From DATDDB01 sp041490205 (GTDB lineage Bacteria > Pseudomonadota > Gammaproteobacteria > Burkholderiales > Gallionellaceae): a DNA stretch of 13,537 nt. Positions 6,847 to 12,577 of the stretch are shown in pieces. A program made the translations under genes and the position numbers. Below the pieces are notes generated by a model. That model was not told the DNA's origin. It worked only from the letters and a program-made list of their open reading frames with translations, and did no database searches. The first letter of the stretch is position 1; each line of letters starts with the position of its first letter. The DNA lies in NCBI GenBank assembly GCA_041490205.1, contig JBGPSQ010000057.1:1-13537 (forward strand), given 5' to 3'.

Positions 6847-6868
6847 GCGCAAATTGAAAACTTTGCGC
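6847..6868 (-). promoter_or_regulatory. Leader hairpin downstream of the riboswitch
   Basis: GCGCAAA (6868-6862) and TTTGCGC (6853-6847) form a 7-bp stem with an 8-nt loop. The 3' arm, TTTGCGCC, is also perfectly complementary to GGCGCAAA (7071-7064), just 5' of the aptamer. A switch between local and long-range pairing is therefore conceivable; that is inference. Confidence 0.4.
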
Positions 6869-6977
6869 ATTCGTGCTGAGCCCGCCGAAACATGAATTTA
6901 ATCATGAGCTTCGACTTGCTTGGTCGAACGGGTTTGCCCCCGATTCGTGCCGGACCAATTACTGCTTACGCTTTATC

Positions 6978-7055
6978 TGGCGGCCCCGCTATCATAGGGC
7001 GGTGAAGCCCGTTAGACCGGTAACTTTGCGTCCCTGCCTTTCGACAGGTTTGCCA
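6978..7055 (-). promoter_or_regulatory. Cyclic di-GMP-I (GEMM-I) riboswitch
   Basis: Read on the minus strand, this matches the GEMM-I consensus element by element. It starts TGGCAAACC; a 6-bp hairpin capped by the tetraloop GAAA follows (CCTGTC/GGCAGG, 7048-7033). Next come GGGACGCAAAG (7034-7024), CCGGTCTAA, a variable GGGC/GCCC hairpin (7010-6997), and the conserved ATGATAGCGGGG. TGGC (7055-7052) can close with GCCA (6981-6978) as P1. The base I take as equivalent to Vc2 G20 is G, which favours c-di-GMP over the G20A cGAMP-type variant. The switch lies about 245 bases upstream of the outer-membrane barrel start, in the same orientation. No T-tracted terminator follows, so control is more likely translational or Rho-based. 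Confidence 0.9.
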
Positions 7056-7112
7056 TTTGCAGATTTGCGCCTCTGATCCTGCCCAGAAATGATTCCCGAG
7101 CAGTTGTTGAGT

Positions 7113-7141
7113 AAATTACTAAACAATACAGAAATAGTCAA
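7113..7141 (-). promoter_or_regulatory. Putative promoter of the riboswitch-outer-membrane transcript
   Basis: TTGACT (7141-7136), a 17-bp spacer and TAATTT (7118-7113) form a sigma70-like promoter with a strong -35 and a modest -10. A start near 7106 would put the aptamer about 50 nt into the RNA. Inverted repeats AAATTACT (7148-7141) and AGTAATTT (7120-7113) overlap both ends of the promoter and may be an operator. Confidence 0.55.
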
Positions 7142-7236
7142 GTAATTTGTTGGGGTATCGCTTTTTATTGGCGGGCCGTTGAAGTTAATGATGTAAGTAA
7201 TGCATAAAATCAACTTATTGTATTGATTTCGGCAAA

Positions 7237-7264
7237 CAAAAATGCCCTCCGGGGGAGGGCATTT
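7237..7264 (-). terminator. Rho-independent terminator after erpA
   Basis: On the minus strand AAATGCCCTCC (7264-7254) pairs perfectly with GGAGGGCATTT (7250-7240) around loop CCC. The T run continues to TTTTTG just beyond the stem. It lies 18 bases after the erpA stop and closes the argC-to-erpA operon. Confidence 0.92.
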
Positions 7265-7282
7265 GATGGTTTACGGTTGAGT

Positions 7283-7645
7283 TTAAACCGAGAAGGAGGA
7301 GCCGCAGCCGCAGGTAGTGGTGGCGTTCGGGTTCTTGATGACGAACTGGGAGCCTTCCAGGCCTTCGCTGTAGTCGATTTCGGCGCCGGTGAGGTATTGG
7401 GCGCTCATCGGGTCGATCAACAATTGCACGCCGTTCTTGTTAAGCACGGTGTCGTCCTCGTTGGCCACCTCGTCGAAAGTGAAGCCATACTGGAAGCCTG
7501 AGCAACCGCCGCCGGTGACGAATACGCGGAGCTTGAGCTCGTCATTGCCTTCTTCCTCGATCAATTGCTTGACCTTGTTGGCTGCGTTGTCGGTGAATAT
7601 CAGCAAATCCGGTACATCTGCCACTGCTTCGGTTACTGCGTTCAT
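7283..7645 (-). CDS. erpA: Iron-sulfur cluster insertion protein ErpA (A-type carrier)
   Basis: The 120-residue A-type carrier receives Fe-S clusters from the ISC scaffold and delivers them to target apoproteins in the cytosol. The whole sequence fits the family: the core GGGCSGFQYGF, the EGLEGSQFVIKNPNA segment and the terminal TCGCGSSF. The three cluster-binding cysteines are C48, C112 and C114. ErpA is favoured over IscA because of this terminal sequence, the DNAANKVKQLI helix, and the position away from an isc cluster. AAGGAG at 7658-7653 sits seven bases before the ATG. It follows the bactofilin gene after a 64-base gap and is last in the operon, ending at a strong terminator. Confidence 0.96.
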   Translation of the reverse strand: MNAVTEAVADVPDLLIFTDNAANKVKQLIEEEGNDELKLRVFVTGGGCSGFQYGFTFDEVANEDDTVLNKNGVQLLIDPMSAQYLTGAEIDYSEGLEGSQFVIKNPNATTTCGCGSSFSV

Positions 7646-7709
7646 GTTTTATCTCCTTGGCGATTTTTGCCGTTAATACATTCAGGCGATGGTTGATCGG
7701 GCAATGGGG

Positions 7710-8123
7710 TTATTCGTTGTTCCCCATCTTGAGCGCCACCACTTTCTCGTCCGCTACACCCTCAGCCTGAAGGTGTGTCAGTTTGCCGCTGATGGTTGCT
7801 CCCAGGTGGATTTCCATCGTTCCGTACTGGACATCACCTGTGATATTCGCTTTGCCCAATAGTTCCAGGTATTCGGTTGCTCGCACCGGCCCGGTCACCG
7901 TGCCGTTGACCACCAGGTGGGAAACCTTGATCTCGCCCTTGACCTTGGCGTGTTCGCTCAAGACCAGCGTGCTGGGCTTGTCGGTCGGGGCTGTGATGTT
8001 GCCGTTGATTTCGCCGTCCACGCGCAGGCCGCCGCTGAACTGGATGTTGCCGTCTATCCGGGTTCCGGCGCCTATCAGGGTATCGATGCGGTTTTGAGGT
8101 TTGGTATGTTGCTTGTTGAACAT
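7710..8123 (-). CDS. Bactofilin (polymer-forming cytoskeletal protein)
   Basis: The 137-residue protein belongs to the bactofilins, which polymerise without nucleotide into filaments that localise cell-wall enzymes or shape cell curvature at the inner face of the membrane. The DUF583 beta-helix core spans about residues 15-120. It starts DTLIGAGTRIDGNIQFSGGLRVDGEINGNI and shows the repeating G-x-I/V rungs typical of a right-handed beta-helix, flanked by short disordered tails. The length is normal for proteobacterial bactofilins. AAGGA lies seven bases before the ATG. The DUF6776 gene upstream ends only 17 bases away, so the two are co-transcribed; they may act together at the membrane, but that is inferred from position. 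Confidence 0.94.
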   Translation of the reverse strand: MFNKQHTKPQNRIDTLIGAGTRIDGNIQFSGGLRVDGEINGNITAPTDKPSTLVLSEHAKVKGEIKVSHLVVNGTVTGPVRATEYLELLGKANITGDVQYGTMEIHLGATISGKLTHLQAEGVADEKVVALKMGNNE

Positions 8124-8140
8124 GATATTTTCCTTACGCT

Positions 8141-8890
8141 TCAGGACAATGTGACTTCCTGTTTGACTTTGGGCTCGTTGGCCCCGTGCTCGTATATACG
8201 CACTTGCAGGCTCTCGAAAGCCATTCCGGCAGGGAGCTTGAAACTGCGCTCTATGCGTTGATAATACTTGAAATCAAGCTCATATGCAGCAATTTCCGGG
8301 GACTTGTCCGCCGGGATCACCAGCACCGCCCTTTGCCCGTTCTGGATACCGTTCACCACAAATTGCAGCTTTCCCTTGAAATCCTTGGCGCGCTGCCCGC
8401 CCTGCACCAGCAGCAGGCTACAGTGATATTCGCCGGGCAGGGTATCGTGCGTCACTTTGAGGCGCTGGATGGTGAGGTTTTCCTCGCGGTTGCCGGATTG
8501 GGTCAGGTTCTGGAAAAACGCCAAGTCTTCGTTGATGTGGGTCTTTTCGTCGTTCAGGATCTTCAGCTGCTTCTCCAGCTCGGTATTGGCGGAGTGCTCT
8601 ATTTGCATCTGGCGTTCCATTTCCACCAGGCGGGTGTTCAGTTTGGCATTTTCGCCTTGCAAATATCCGACTTCGCGCTTGGAGCGCGAGAGTTCGCTCT
8701 CGGTTTGCTGGCGCATAAACCACGCCAGATCCAGCCCGTTGGTGTAAGCCCACCACGCAAACAAAGTCACCAGCCCGCCGCCCACGACGACCATGGTCCA
8801 GCGCCAATACCAGGGACGGTGAGGCCGCACCGCCAGATTGGAGGCGGCCAGGCTGAATCTTTTCCTGAGGGAGCGGAGCAGGTTATTCAT
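8141..8890 (-). CDS. DUF6776-type membrane-anchored coiled-coil protein
   Basis: The 249-residue protein has a basic N-terminus (positive-inside), one transmembrane helix at about 31-49, a coiled coil at about 61-128 (heptad-rich, with E, Q, K and L), and a C-terminal globular domain (~135-249) predicted to be beta-rich and periplasmic. I recognise the pattern as DUF6776, found beside argC and bactofilin genes in betaproteobacteria; its function is unknown. Its ATG overlaps the argC stop as ATGA, indicating translational coupling, and its stop lies 17 bases before bactofilin. Topology and context suggest an envelope factor working with bactofilin, for example in morphogenesis, but nothing in the sequence proves this. 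Confidence 0.85.
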   Translation of the reverse strand: MNNLLRSLRKRFSLAASNLAVRPHRPWYWRWTMVVVGGGLVTLFAWWAYTNGLDLAWFMRQQTESELSRSKREVGYLQGENAKLNTRLVEMERQMQIEHSANTELEKQLKILNDEKTHINEDLAFFQNLTQSGNREENLTIQRLKVTHDTLPGEYHCSLLLVQGGQRAKDFKGKLQFVVNGIQNGQRAVLVIPADKSPEIAAYELDFKYYQRIERSFKLPAGMAFESLQVRIYEHGANEPKVKQEVTLS

Positions 8891-9915
8891 GGCAATAGCG
8901 GCACCACTTCCAGCGCGGTGCTTTCCGGCAGGTCGAACATGATGTTCATGTTCTGCACTGCCTGGCCCGCCGCGCCCTTGACCAGGTTATCGATCACCGA
9001 CAAAACCACAACTGTGTCGCCGCCTTGCGGCCTGTGCACGGCGATGCGGCAGGTATTGGCGCCCCGAACGGAGCGGGTATCCGGAGTGCTGCCGGGGGGC
9101 ATCACATCGACGAAAACCTCTCCGGCATAACGCTGTTCGAACAGTGCTTGCACGTCCGCATCGCGTTTCAGTCTCGCATAAAGCGTGGCATGGATGCCGC
9201 GTATCATGGGGGTCAGGTGCGGCACAAAGGTCAGACCGACCGCGTGGCCTGCCGTCAGCGCCAGACCTTGTGTGATCTCGGGCAGGTGCCTGTGTCCCTG
9301 CACGCCGTACGCCTTGAAATTGTCGCCTGCTTCGCAGAACAGGTTGCCCATTTCCGCCTTGCGCCCGGCGCCGGATACGCCTGATTTTGCGTCTGCGATG
9401 AGGTGGGCGTCCTCCACCAACCCTGCTTCTAGCAGGGGAATGAAGCCCAGTTGCACGGCGGTCGCATAACAGCCGGGATTGGCCACCAGCCTGGCATTGC
9501 GCAACTGCGCGCGGTTGATTTCCGGCAGGCCATACACCGCCTCGGCGACCAGCGCGGGGCTGGTATGGCTCATGCCGTACCATTTGGCCCATTCAACCAC
9601 ATCCTTGATGCGGAAATCTGCGGCCAGGTCTATCACACGCACGCCGGCATTGAGCAGCGCTTGCGCTTGCTGCATGGCTATGCCGTGTGGGGTGGCGAAA
9701 TACACCACGTCGCATTGTTCGAGATGCGCTTCGTCGGGGTGGACGAAATTCAGGTCCACATGGCCCCGCAGGCTGGGAAACATCTGGCTGACCGGCGTGC
9801 CCGCGTCGGCGCGCGAGGTGATCGCGGCCAATTCCACTTGCGGGTGGCGCGCCAGCAGGCGCAATAATTCCACGCCCGTATAGCCTGTGCCGCCGACGAT
9901 GCCTGCCTTGATCAA
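8887..9915 (-). CDS. argC: N-acetyl-gamma-glutamyl-phosphate reductase ArgC
   Basis: ArgC catalyses the NADPH-dependent reduction of N-acetylglutamyl phosphate to the semialdehyde, the third step of arginine biosynthesis, in the cytosol. The type-1 family features are complete: the dinucleotide motif GIVGGTGYTG at residues 5-14, the catalytic cysteine in NPGCYAT (C149), the GHRHLPEI histidine segment, and GAAGQAVQN near the end. The family normally starts MIK(V/A)GIVG. A TTG at 9915 gives exactly this and has GGGAG seven bases upstream, whereas the TTG two codons earlier (9921) lies too close to that site. I therefore choose 9915 (342 residues). The start codon is weak, suggesting modest translation. 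The stop overlaps the next gene by four bases (ATGA). Confidence 0.95.
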   Translation of the reverse strand: MIKAGIVGGTGYTGVELLRLLARHPQVELAAITSRADAGTPVSQMFPSLRGHVDLNFVHPDEAHLEQCDVVYFATPHGIAMQQAQALLNAGVRVIDLAADFRIKDVVEWAKWYGMSHTSPALVAEAVYGLPEINRAQLRNARLVANPGCYATAVQLGFIPLLEAGLVEDAHLIADAKSGVSGAGRKAEMGNLFCEAGDNFKAYGVQGHRHLPEITQGLALTAGHAVGLTFVPHLTPMIRGIHATLYARLKRDADVQALFEQRYAGEVFVDVMPPGSTPDTRSVRGANTCRIAVHRPQGGDTVVVLSVIDNLVKGAAGQAVQNMNIMFDLPESTALEVVPLLP

Positions 9916-9964
9916 ATCCAATCTCCCAATTTAACAGCCGTGAATGATACAACAACCCGAAATG

Positions 9965-9990
9965 AAAAAACCGCCCGAAGGCGGTTTTTT
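9965..9990. terminator. Strong terminator after rpsI
   Basis: AAAAAACCGCC (9965-9975), loop CGAA and GGCGGTTTTTT (9980-9990) form a perfect 11-bp stem flanked by A and T runs, so it can terminate on either strand. It sits 17 bases after the rpsI stop and separates the ribosomal operon from argC. Confidence 0.93.
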
Positions 9991-10007
9991 CGGCAATGCC
10001 AAGCGAA

Positions 10008-10400
10008 TTAGCGCTTGGAGAATTGCTTGCGGCGACGCGCCTTGCGGAGGCCGACTTTTTTACGTTCCACTTCGCGCGCATCGCGAGTGACGAGGCCAGC
10101 CTTGCTCAATGTAGGCTTGAGTGCTGCATCGAAATCGATCAGCGCGCGGGTGATGCCATGGCGCACTGCGCCGGCCTGGCCGGATTCGCCGCCGCCGTTC
10201 ACGTTCACCATGATGTCGAACTTGTCCAGCATGCCGGTCAGTTCCAGCGGCTGGCGCACCACCATGCGACCGGTCTCGCGGGAGAAAAACACGTCCAGCG
10301 GCTTGTCGTTGACGGTGATGTTGCCCTTGCCGGGTTTGATGAACACGCGTGCTACCGCGCTCTTGCGGCGGCCGGTGCCGTAGTTGTAGTTAACGCTCAT
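10008..10400 (-). CDS. rpsI: 30S ribosomal protein S9
   Basis: The 130-residue protein is S9 of the small ribosomal subunit, whose C-terminal tail reaches the P-site tRNA. The whole family pattern is present: YGTGRRKSAVARVFI near the start, GGGESGQAGAVRHGI in the middle, and the basic tail KARRRKQFSKR with the near-invariant terminal SKR. The length is standard. It follows rplM with one base between stop and start, and its ribosome-binding site GAAGG lies inside the end of rplM. The pair forms the conserved rplM-rpsI operon. Nothing unusual is seen. Confidence 0.99.
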   Translation of the reverse strand: MSVNYNYGTGRRKSAVARVFIKPGKGNITVNDKPLDVFFSRETGRMVVRQPLELTGMLDKFDIMVNVNGGGESGQAGAVRHGITRALIDFDAALKPTLSKAGLVTRDAREVERKKVGLRKARRRKQFSKR

Positions 10401-10401
10401 T

Positions 10402-10839
10402 TTATGCCTTCAACAGGTCTATGGGTTTCGGTTGCTGCGCGGTGTGCGGATGCGTATCGCCGGCATAAATTTTCAGCTTGCGCAGCATGGCGAAGCCAAG
10501 GGGACCCTTGGGCAGCATGCCCCGCACTGCTTTTTGCAGCACGCGATCAGGATGGCGCTGTTGCAGCTTGGTGAAATTGGTGGTGTACAGGCCGCCGGGG
10601 AAAGTGGAGTGGCGGTGATACAGCTTGTCCTGCGCCTTGTTGCCGGTCACGCGGACCTTGTCCGCATTGACTACTACAACGAAGTCGCCCGTATCCACGT
10701 GCGGGGTGTAAATGGCCTTGTGCTTACCGCGCAGGCGCGCAGCAATCTGGCTCGCCAGGCGGCCCAGCACCGCGTCCTTGGCATCCACCAAGTACCAGTC
10801 GTGCTGGACTTCGTGCTGCTTGGCAGAAAATGTTTTCAT
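10402..10839 (-). CDS. rplM: 50S ribosomal protein L13
   Basis: L13 is an early-assembly protein of the large ribosomal subunit, bound to 23S rRNA. The 145-residue sequence has the expected order: MKTFSAK, W-Y-(L/V)-VDA, LGRLAS, the K-x-IYTPH-(V/x)-DTGDFV stretch, YHRHSTFPGG, and RGMLPKGPLG before the H-P tail. The start is the ATG at 10839, which gives the canonical MKTF N-terminus. An in-frame TTG four codons earlier is not needed. GGGAA lies five bases upstream as a modest ribosome-binding site. A near-consensus promoter is 37 bases further upstream, so rplM and rpsI are transcribed together. Confidence 0.98.
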   Translation of the reverse strand: MKTFSAKQHEVQHDWYLVDAKDAVLGRLASQIAARLRGKHKAIYTPHVDTGDFVVVVNADKVRVTGNKAQDKLYHRHSTFPGGLYTTNFTKLQQRHPDRVLQKAVRGMLPKGPLGFAMLRKLKIYAGDTHPHTAQQPKPIDLLKA

Positions 10840-10875
10840 GGCTGTTCCCAAAAGGAATATCTTTAAAGGGCGCGA

Positions 10876-10904
10876 ATTCTAAGCCATGGCCCTGCCCGTG
10901 TCAA
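10876..10904 (-). promoter_or_regulatory. Near-consensus sigma70 promoter of rplM-rpsI
   Basis: TTGACA (10904-10899), a 17-bp spacer and TAGAAT (10881-10876) give a perfect -35 and a five-of-six -10 box. Transcription should start near 10869, leaving a leader of about 30 nt before rplM. A strong constitutive promoter suits a ribosomal protein operon. Confidence 0.88.
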
Positions 10905-10960
10905 ACCATTTCGAGCCGTGCTGCCGCGGCGCCCATCCGGCCGGGTTTCGCAAAATCATG

Positions 10961-11106
10961 TTAACAGGGAGGTGGAAAATGTGGCGAGGGGCGATCAGGC
11001 AAGGCGGAAACCGGCAAAAAAACGGAGTTTACATGAAGTAAACGAGGATTTTTTGCCGGTTTCCAACGCAGCATCATCGCCTCGCAATAGTTCAACACCC
11101 TGCTAA
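10961..11106. repeat. 146-bp near-palindromic element (long hairpin)
   Basis: Two ~60-bp arms form a nested inverted repeat. The outer ends are TTAACAGGG (10961-10969) against CCCTGCTAA (11098-11106). Further in, GCGAGG...CGAT (from 10984) faces ATCGCCTCGC (11075-11084). A perfect 16-bp core, GGAAACCGGCAAAAAA (11006-11021), pairs with 11049-11064, and GTTTAC (11027-11032) with GTAAAC (11038-11043) closes a 5-nt loop. I recall similar sequences with a GTTTAC-GTAAAC tip scattered in proteobacterial genomes, so this may be a dispersed REP/MITE-like unit; copy number cannot be seen here. It contains the stop codon of the adjacent regulator gene and lies about 57 bp upstream of the rplM promoter. 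It could insulate the two genes as a terminator-like structure. Confidence 0.85.
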
Positions 11107-11507
11107 TGCTTGCGCTCCAGGCGTAACAAGGTAAGCACAAGCTCCCTGACGACTTGCTTATGTTCGGCACTAAGCAGGTTTATGTTGCTGATTAACTCGA
11201 TTTCAGGCGAGTTATAGTGCGCCCGCTCCGATTGGACGGCATACTTGCTGACGTTCCCGCCCTCCCCAAACCGCAGCCATTCCGCAGAAACCCCAAGCCA
11301 CGCGGCTAGCAGCCGCAGCTTGTCCTGCGTCGGGATGGATTCTCCCATCAGCCATTTCCTTGCGGCATGGATGCTGACAGGCTTGCCGGTATATCGGCGG
11401 TTGAATTCCCGGGCAAAAACCGTCGGGCTGCCGACATCGATTTTTGCGTTTTTAAGCGCCTTGGCCAGTCGCTGGCTAAACGCCTCTCTCTCAGAAACAT
11501 TTTTCAT
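11103..11507 (-). CDS. Small helix-turn-helix transcriptional regulator (phage-repressor/XRE-like)
   Basis: The 134-residue protein has an N-terminal DNA-binding domain at about residues 10-80. The segment FAREFNRRY followed by SIHAARKWLMGESIPTQDKLRLLAAWLGVSAEWLRFG is typical of the CI/XRE-like group in which a recognition helix is followed by a WLxG(E/x)xxP motif. The C-terminal 50 residues are helical and may mediate dimerisation. No peptidase or ligand domain is present. Target genes cannot be read directly, but a 38-bp dyad 25 bp upstream suggests autoregulation and control of the divergent small gene. The ATG directly abuts a GGGGG run, an unusually short Shine-Dalgarno spacing. An in-frame stop just upstream excludes a longer start. 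The stop codon lies inside the palindromic element. Confidence 0.85.
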   Translation of the reverse strand: MKNVSEREAFSQRLAKALKNAKIDVGSPTVFAREFNRRYTGKPVSIHAARKWLMGESIPTQDKLRLLAAWLGVSAEWLRFGEGGNVSKYAVQSERAHYNSPEIELISNINLLSAEHKQVVRELVLTLLRLERKH

Positions 11508-11531
11508 CCCCCTAAACTACCCACCAGCGAC

Positions 11532-11569
11532 GCTACTATCAGTTGTTATTATCGACAACCAATAGTAAC
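11532..11569. promoter_or_regulatory. 38-bp dyad, candidate operator between divergent genes
   Basis: GCTACTATCAGTTGT (11532-11546) and ACAACCAATAGTAAC (11555-11569) are inverted repeats matching at 12 of 15 positions around an 8-bp spacer. The dyad lies between the regulator gene and the divergent small gene. On the plus strand TTGTTA (11543-11548) and TAACAT (11566-11571), 17 bp apart, could be a promoter embedded in it. A homodimeric HTH repressor is the obvious candidate ligand; this is inference. Confidence 0.55.
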
Positions 11570-11714
11570 ATTTGCCCGGATGGGTTTTGGGGCGGCAACA
11601 TGTGGATCGGCCATCTTCGGCTGCCGGATGAATGCCAATGCAGCAAACAAAACATTGAATGACTGCCCCATGCCCGAAGTGCTTTAGTCCATCCAGTACA
11701 TGGAGGTAATTGAA

Positions 11715-11966
11715 ATGAATTGTTTTGATAAACGCATGGCGTTCGAGGTATTGGAGGATGCCCTCACGGATTTGGATTCCCCGAATAGCCGGGGCATGGC
11801 GACGGGGCTTTGCGGCGCATTTTATATGTGCGGGCTGCTAAGTACGGGTGAGTGGGAGGCGTTCCTGAAACTCATCCCGGAAGAGCCCTATAAGAACATC
11901 AGGATTGACGAATTTCTTGAGATCGGCGGTTCCGGGATAAATGGAACTGGGCGGACGTTAAATTAG
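11715..11966 (+). CDS. Small hypothetical protein divergent from HTH regulator
   Basis: I do not recognise this 83-residue protein. It is acidic and predominantly helical at the start (MAFEVLEDALTDLD). A short GLCGAFYMCGLLSTGEWEAF segment with two of its three cysteines could be a hydrophobic helix, and a glycine-rich tail ends in GGSGINGTGRTLN. There is no signal peptide. The start is the ATG at 11715 because GGAGG at 11702-11706 is eight bases upstream; the ATG at 11700 overlaps that site. It is the only plus-strand gene in the right half, is divergent from the regulator, and ends seven bases before the convergent glycosylase gene. The regulator/small-gene pair resembles a small accessory or phage-derived module. 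Confidence 0.7.
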   Translation: MNCFDKRMAFEVLEDALTDLDSPNSRGMATGLCGAFYMCGLLSTGEWEAFLKLIPEEPYKNIRIDEFLEIGGSGINGTGRTLN

Positions 11967-11973
11967 CGCAGTC

Positions 11974-12567
11974 CTATTTCATGAATTCCGCGATTTCTTC
12001 GCGCAATATCGGCAGCACTTCCCCGGCAAACCACGGGTTGCGTTTGAGCCATAGCTGGTTGCGCGGGCTGGGGTGCGGCAGCGGAAAGAATGCGGGCTGA
12101 TAGTCGCGGTAATGGCGCACGGTGTCGGTCAGCGTCTTGTGCCTTTTTTCGCTGAGGTAATAGGCCTGCGCGTAGCTGCCGATCAGCAGGGTCAAGCGGA
12201 CTGCCGGCAGGGCGGCACGCAGGCGGGGGTGCCACAACGGCGCGCATTCGGGGCGCGGCGGCAGGTCGCCGCCGGGGCCGGTGCCTGGATAGCAGAATCC
12301 GGCGGGGATGATGGCGATGCGGCTCTCGTCGTAGAAAACGTCGCGCGATACCTGCATCCATTCGCGCAGGCGATCGCCTGAAGGATCATTCCAGGGGATG
12401 CCGGTCTCGTGCACGCGCCGCCCCGGCGCTTGTCCCACGATCATCAGTTGTGCGGTGCGACTCGCGCGCAATATCGGCTTGGGTGGGTAGGGGAGGTTTG
12501 CCGCGCAAACTGCGCAGGCGCGCACCTCGCGCAGCAATTCATCCAGGCTATCCCAAGGTTTAACCAT
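11974..12567 (-). CDS. Uracil-DNA glycosylase family protein with four cysteines
   Basis: The 197-residue protein belongs to the uracil-DNA glycosylase superfamily and probably excises uracil or a related damaged base in DNA repair. Visible motifs are GQAPG (45-49), the nucleotide-pocket motif A, followed by GIPWNDPSGDRLREW, and HPSPRN (165-170), the catalytic-loop motif. Cysteines C18, C21, C92 and C108 have the CxxC...C...C layout of the iron-sulfur uracil glycosylases of families 4 and 5, so a 4Fe-4S cluster is likely. I am not sure which subfamily it belongs to. The chosen ATG lies ten bases after the cca stop. A longer GTG-initiated version from 12636 would overlap cca and adds no conserved sequence. 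No clear Shine-Dalgarno sequence precedes the ATG, so translational coupling to cca is possible. Confidence 0.88.
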   Translation of the reverse strand: MVKPWDSLDELLREVRACAVCAANLPYPPKPILRASRTAQLMIVGQAPGRRVHETGIPWNDPSGDRLREWMQVSRDVFYDESRIAIIPAGFCYPGTGPGGDLPPRPECAPLWHPRLRAALPAVRLTLLIGSYAQAYYLSEKRHKTLTDTVRHYRDYQPAFFPLPHPSPRNQLWLKRNPWFAGEVLPILREEIAEFMK

Positions 12568-12577
12568 TCTTGGAGCT

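Larger units (their letters stand above)
6735..7282. other. Long gene-free leader and promoter region of the outer-membrane gene
   Basis: I see no protein gene in these 548 bases. From right to left on the minus strand they hold the erpA terminator (7237-7264), the putative promoter with flanking inverted repeats (7113-7148), the GEMM-I riboswitch (6978-7055), a structured spacer with several hairpins (6847-6960), and a hairpin abutting the ribosome-binding site (6748-6775). Confidence 0.7.

Noticed and set aside
6846..6944. A second, tandem GEMM riboswitch, suggested by GGGGGCAAACCCG and GCGCAAAG on the minus strand.
   Set aside because: The GNRA-capped hairpin, GGGACGCAAAG spacing, CUAA and ATGATAGC elements are absent. 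The stretch folds instead into unrelated hairpins, so the similarity is limited to two short words.
10840..10851. TTG-initiated extension of L13 by four residues.
   Set aside because: The L13 family begins at MKTF, which matches the ATG at 10839.
10918..11170. Short open frames on both strands through the palindromic element (about 62 and 69 codons).
   Set aside because: They are translations of a self-complementary hairpin, lack ribosome-binding sites, and the minus-strand one overlaps the end of the regulator gene.
11580..11687. A 35-codon plus-strand open frame before the small hypothetical gene.
   Set aside because: No ribosome-binding site and low-complexity composition; more likely leader DNA.
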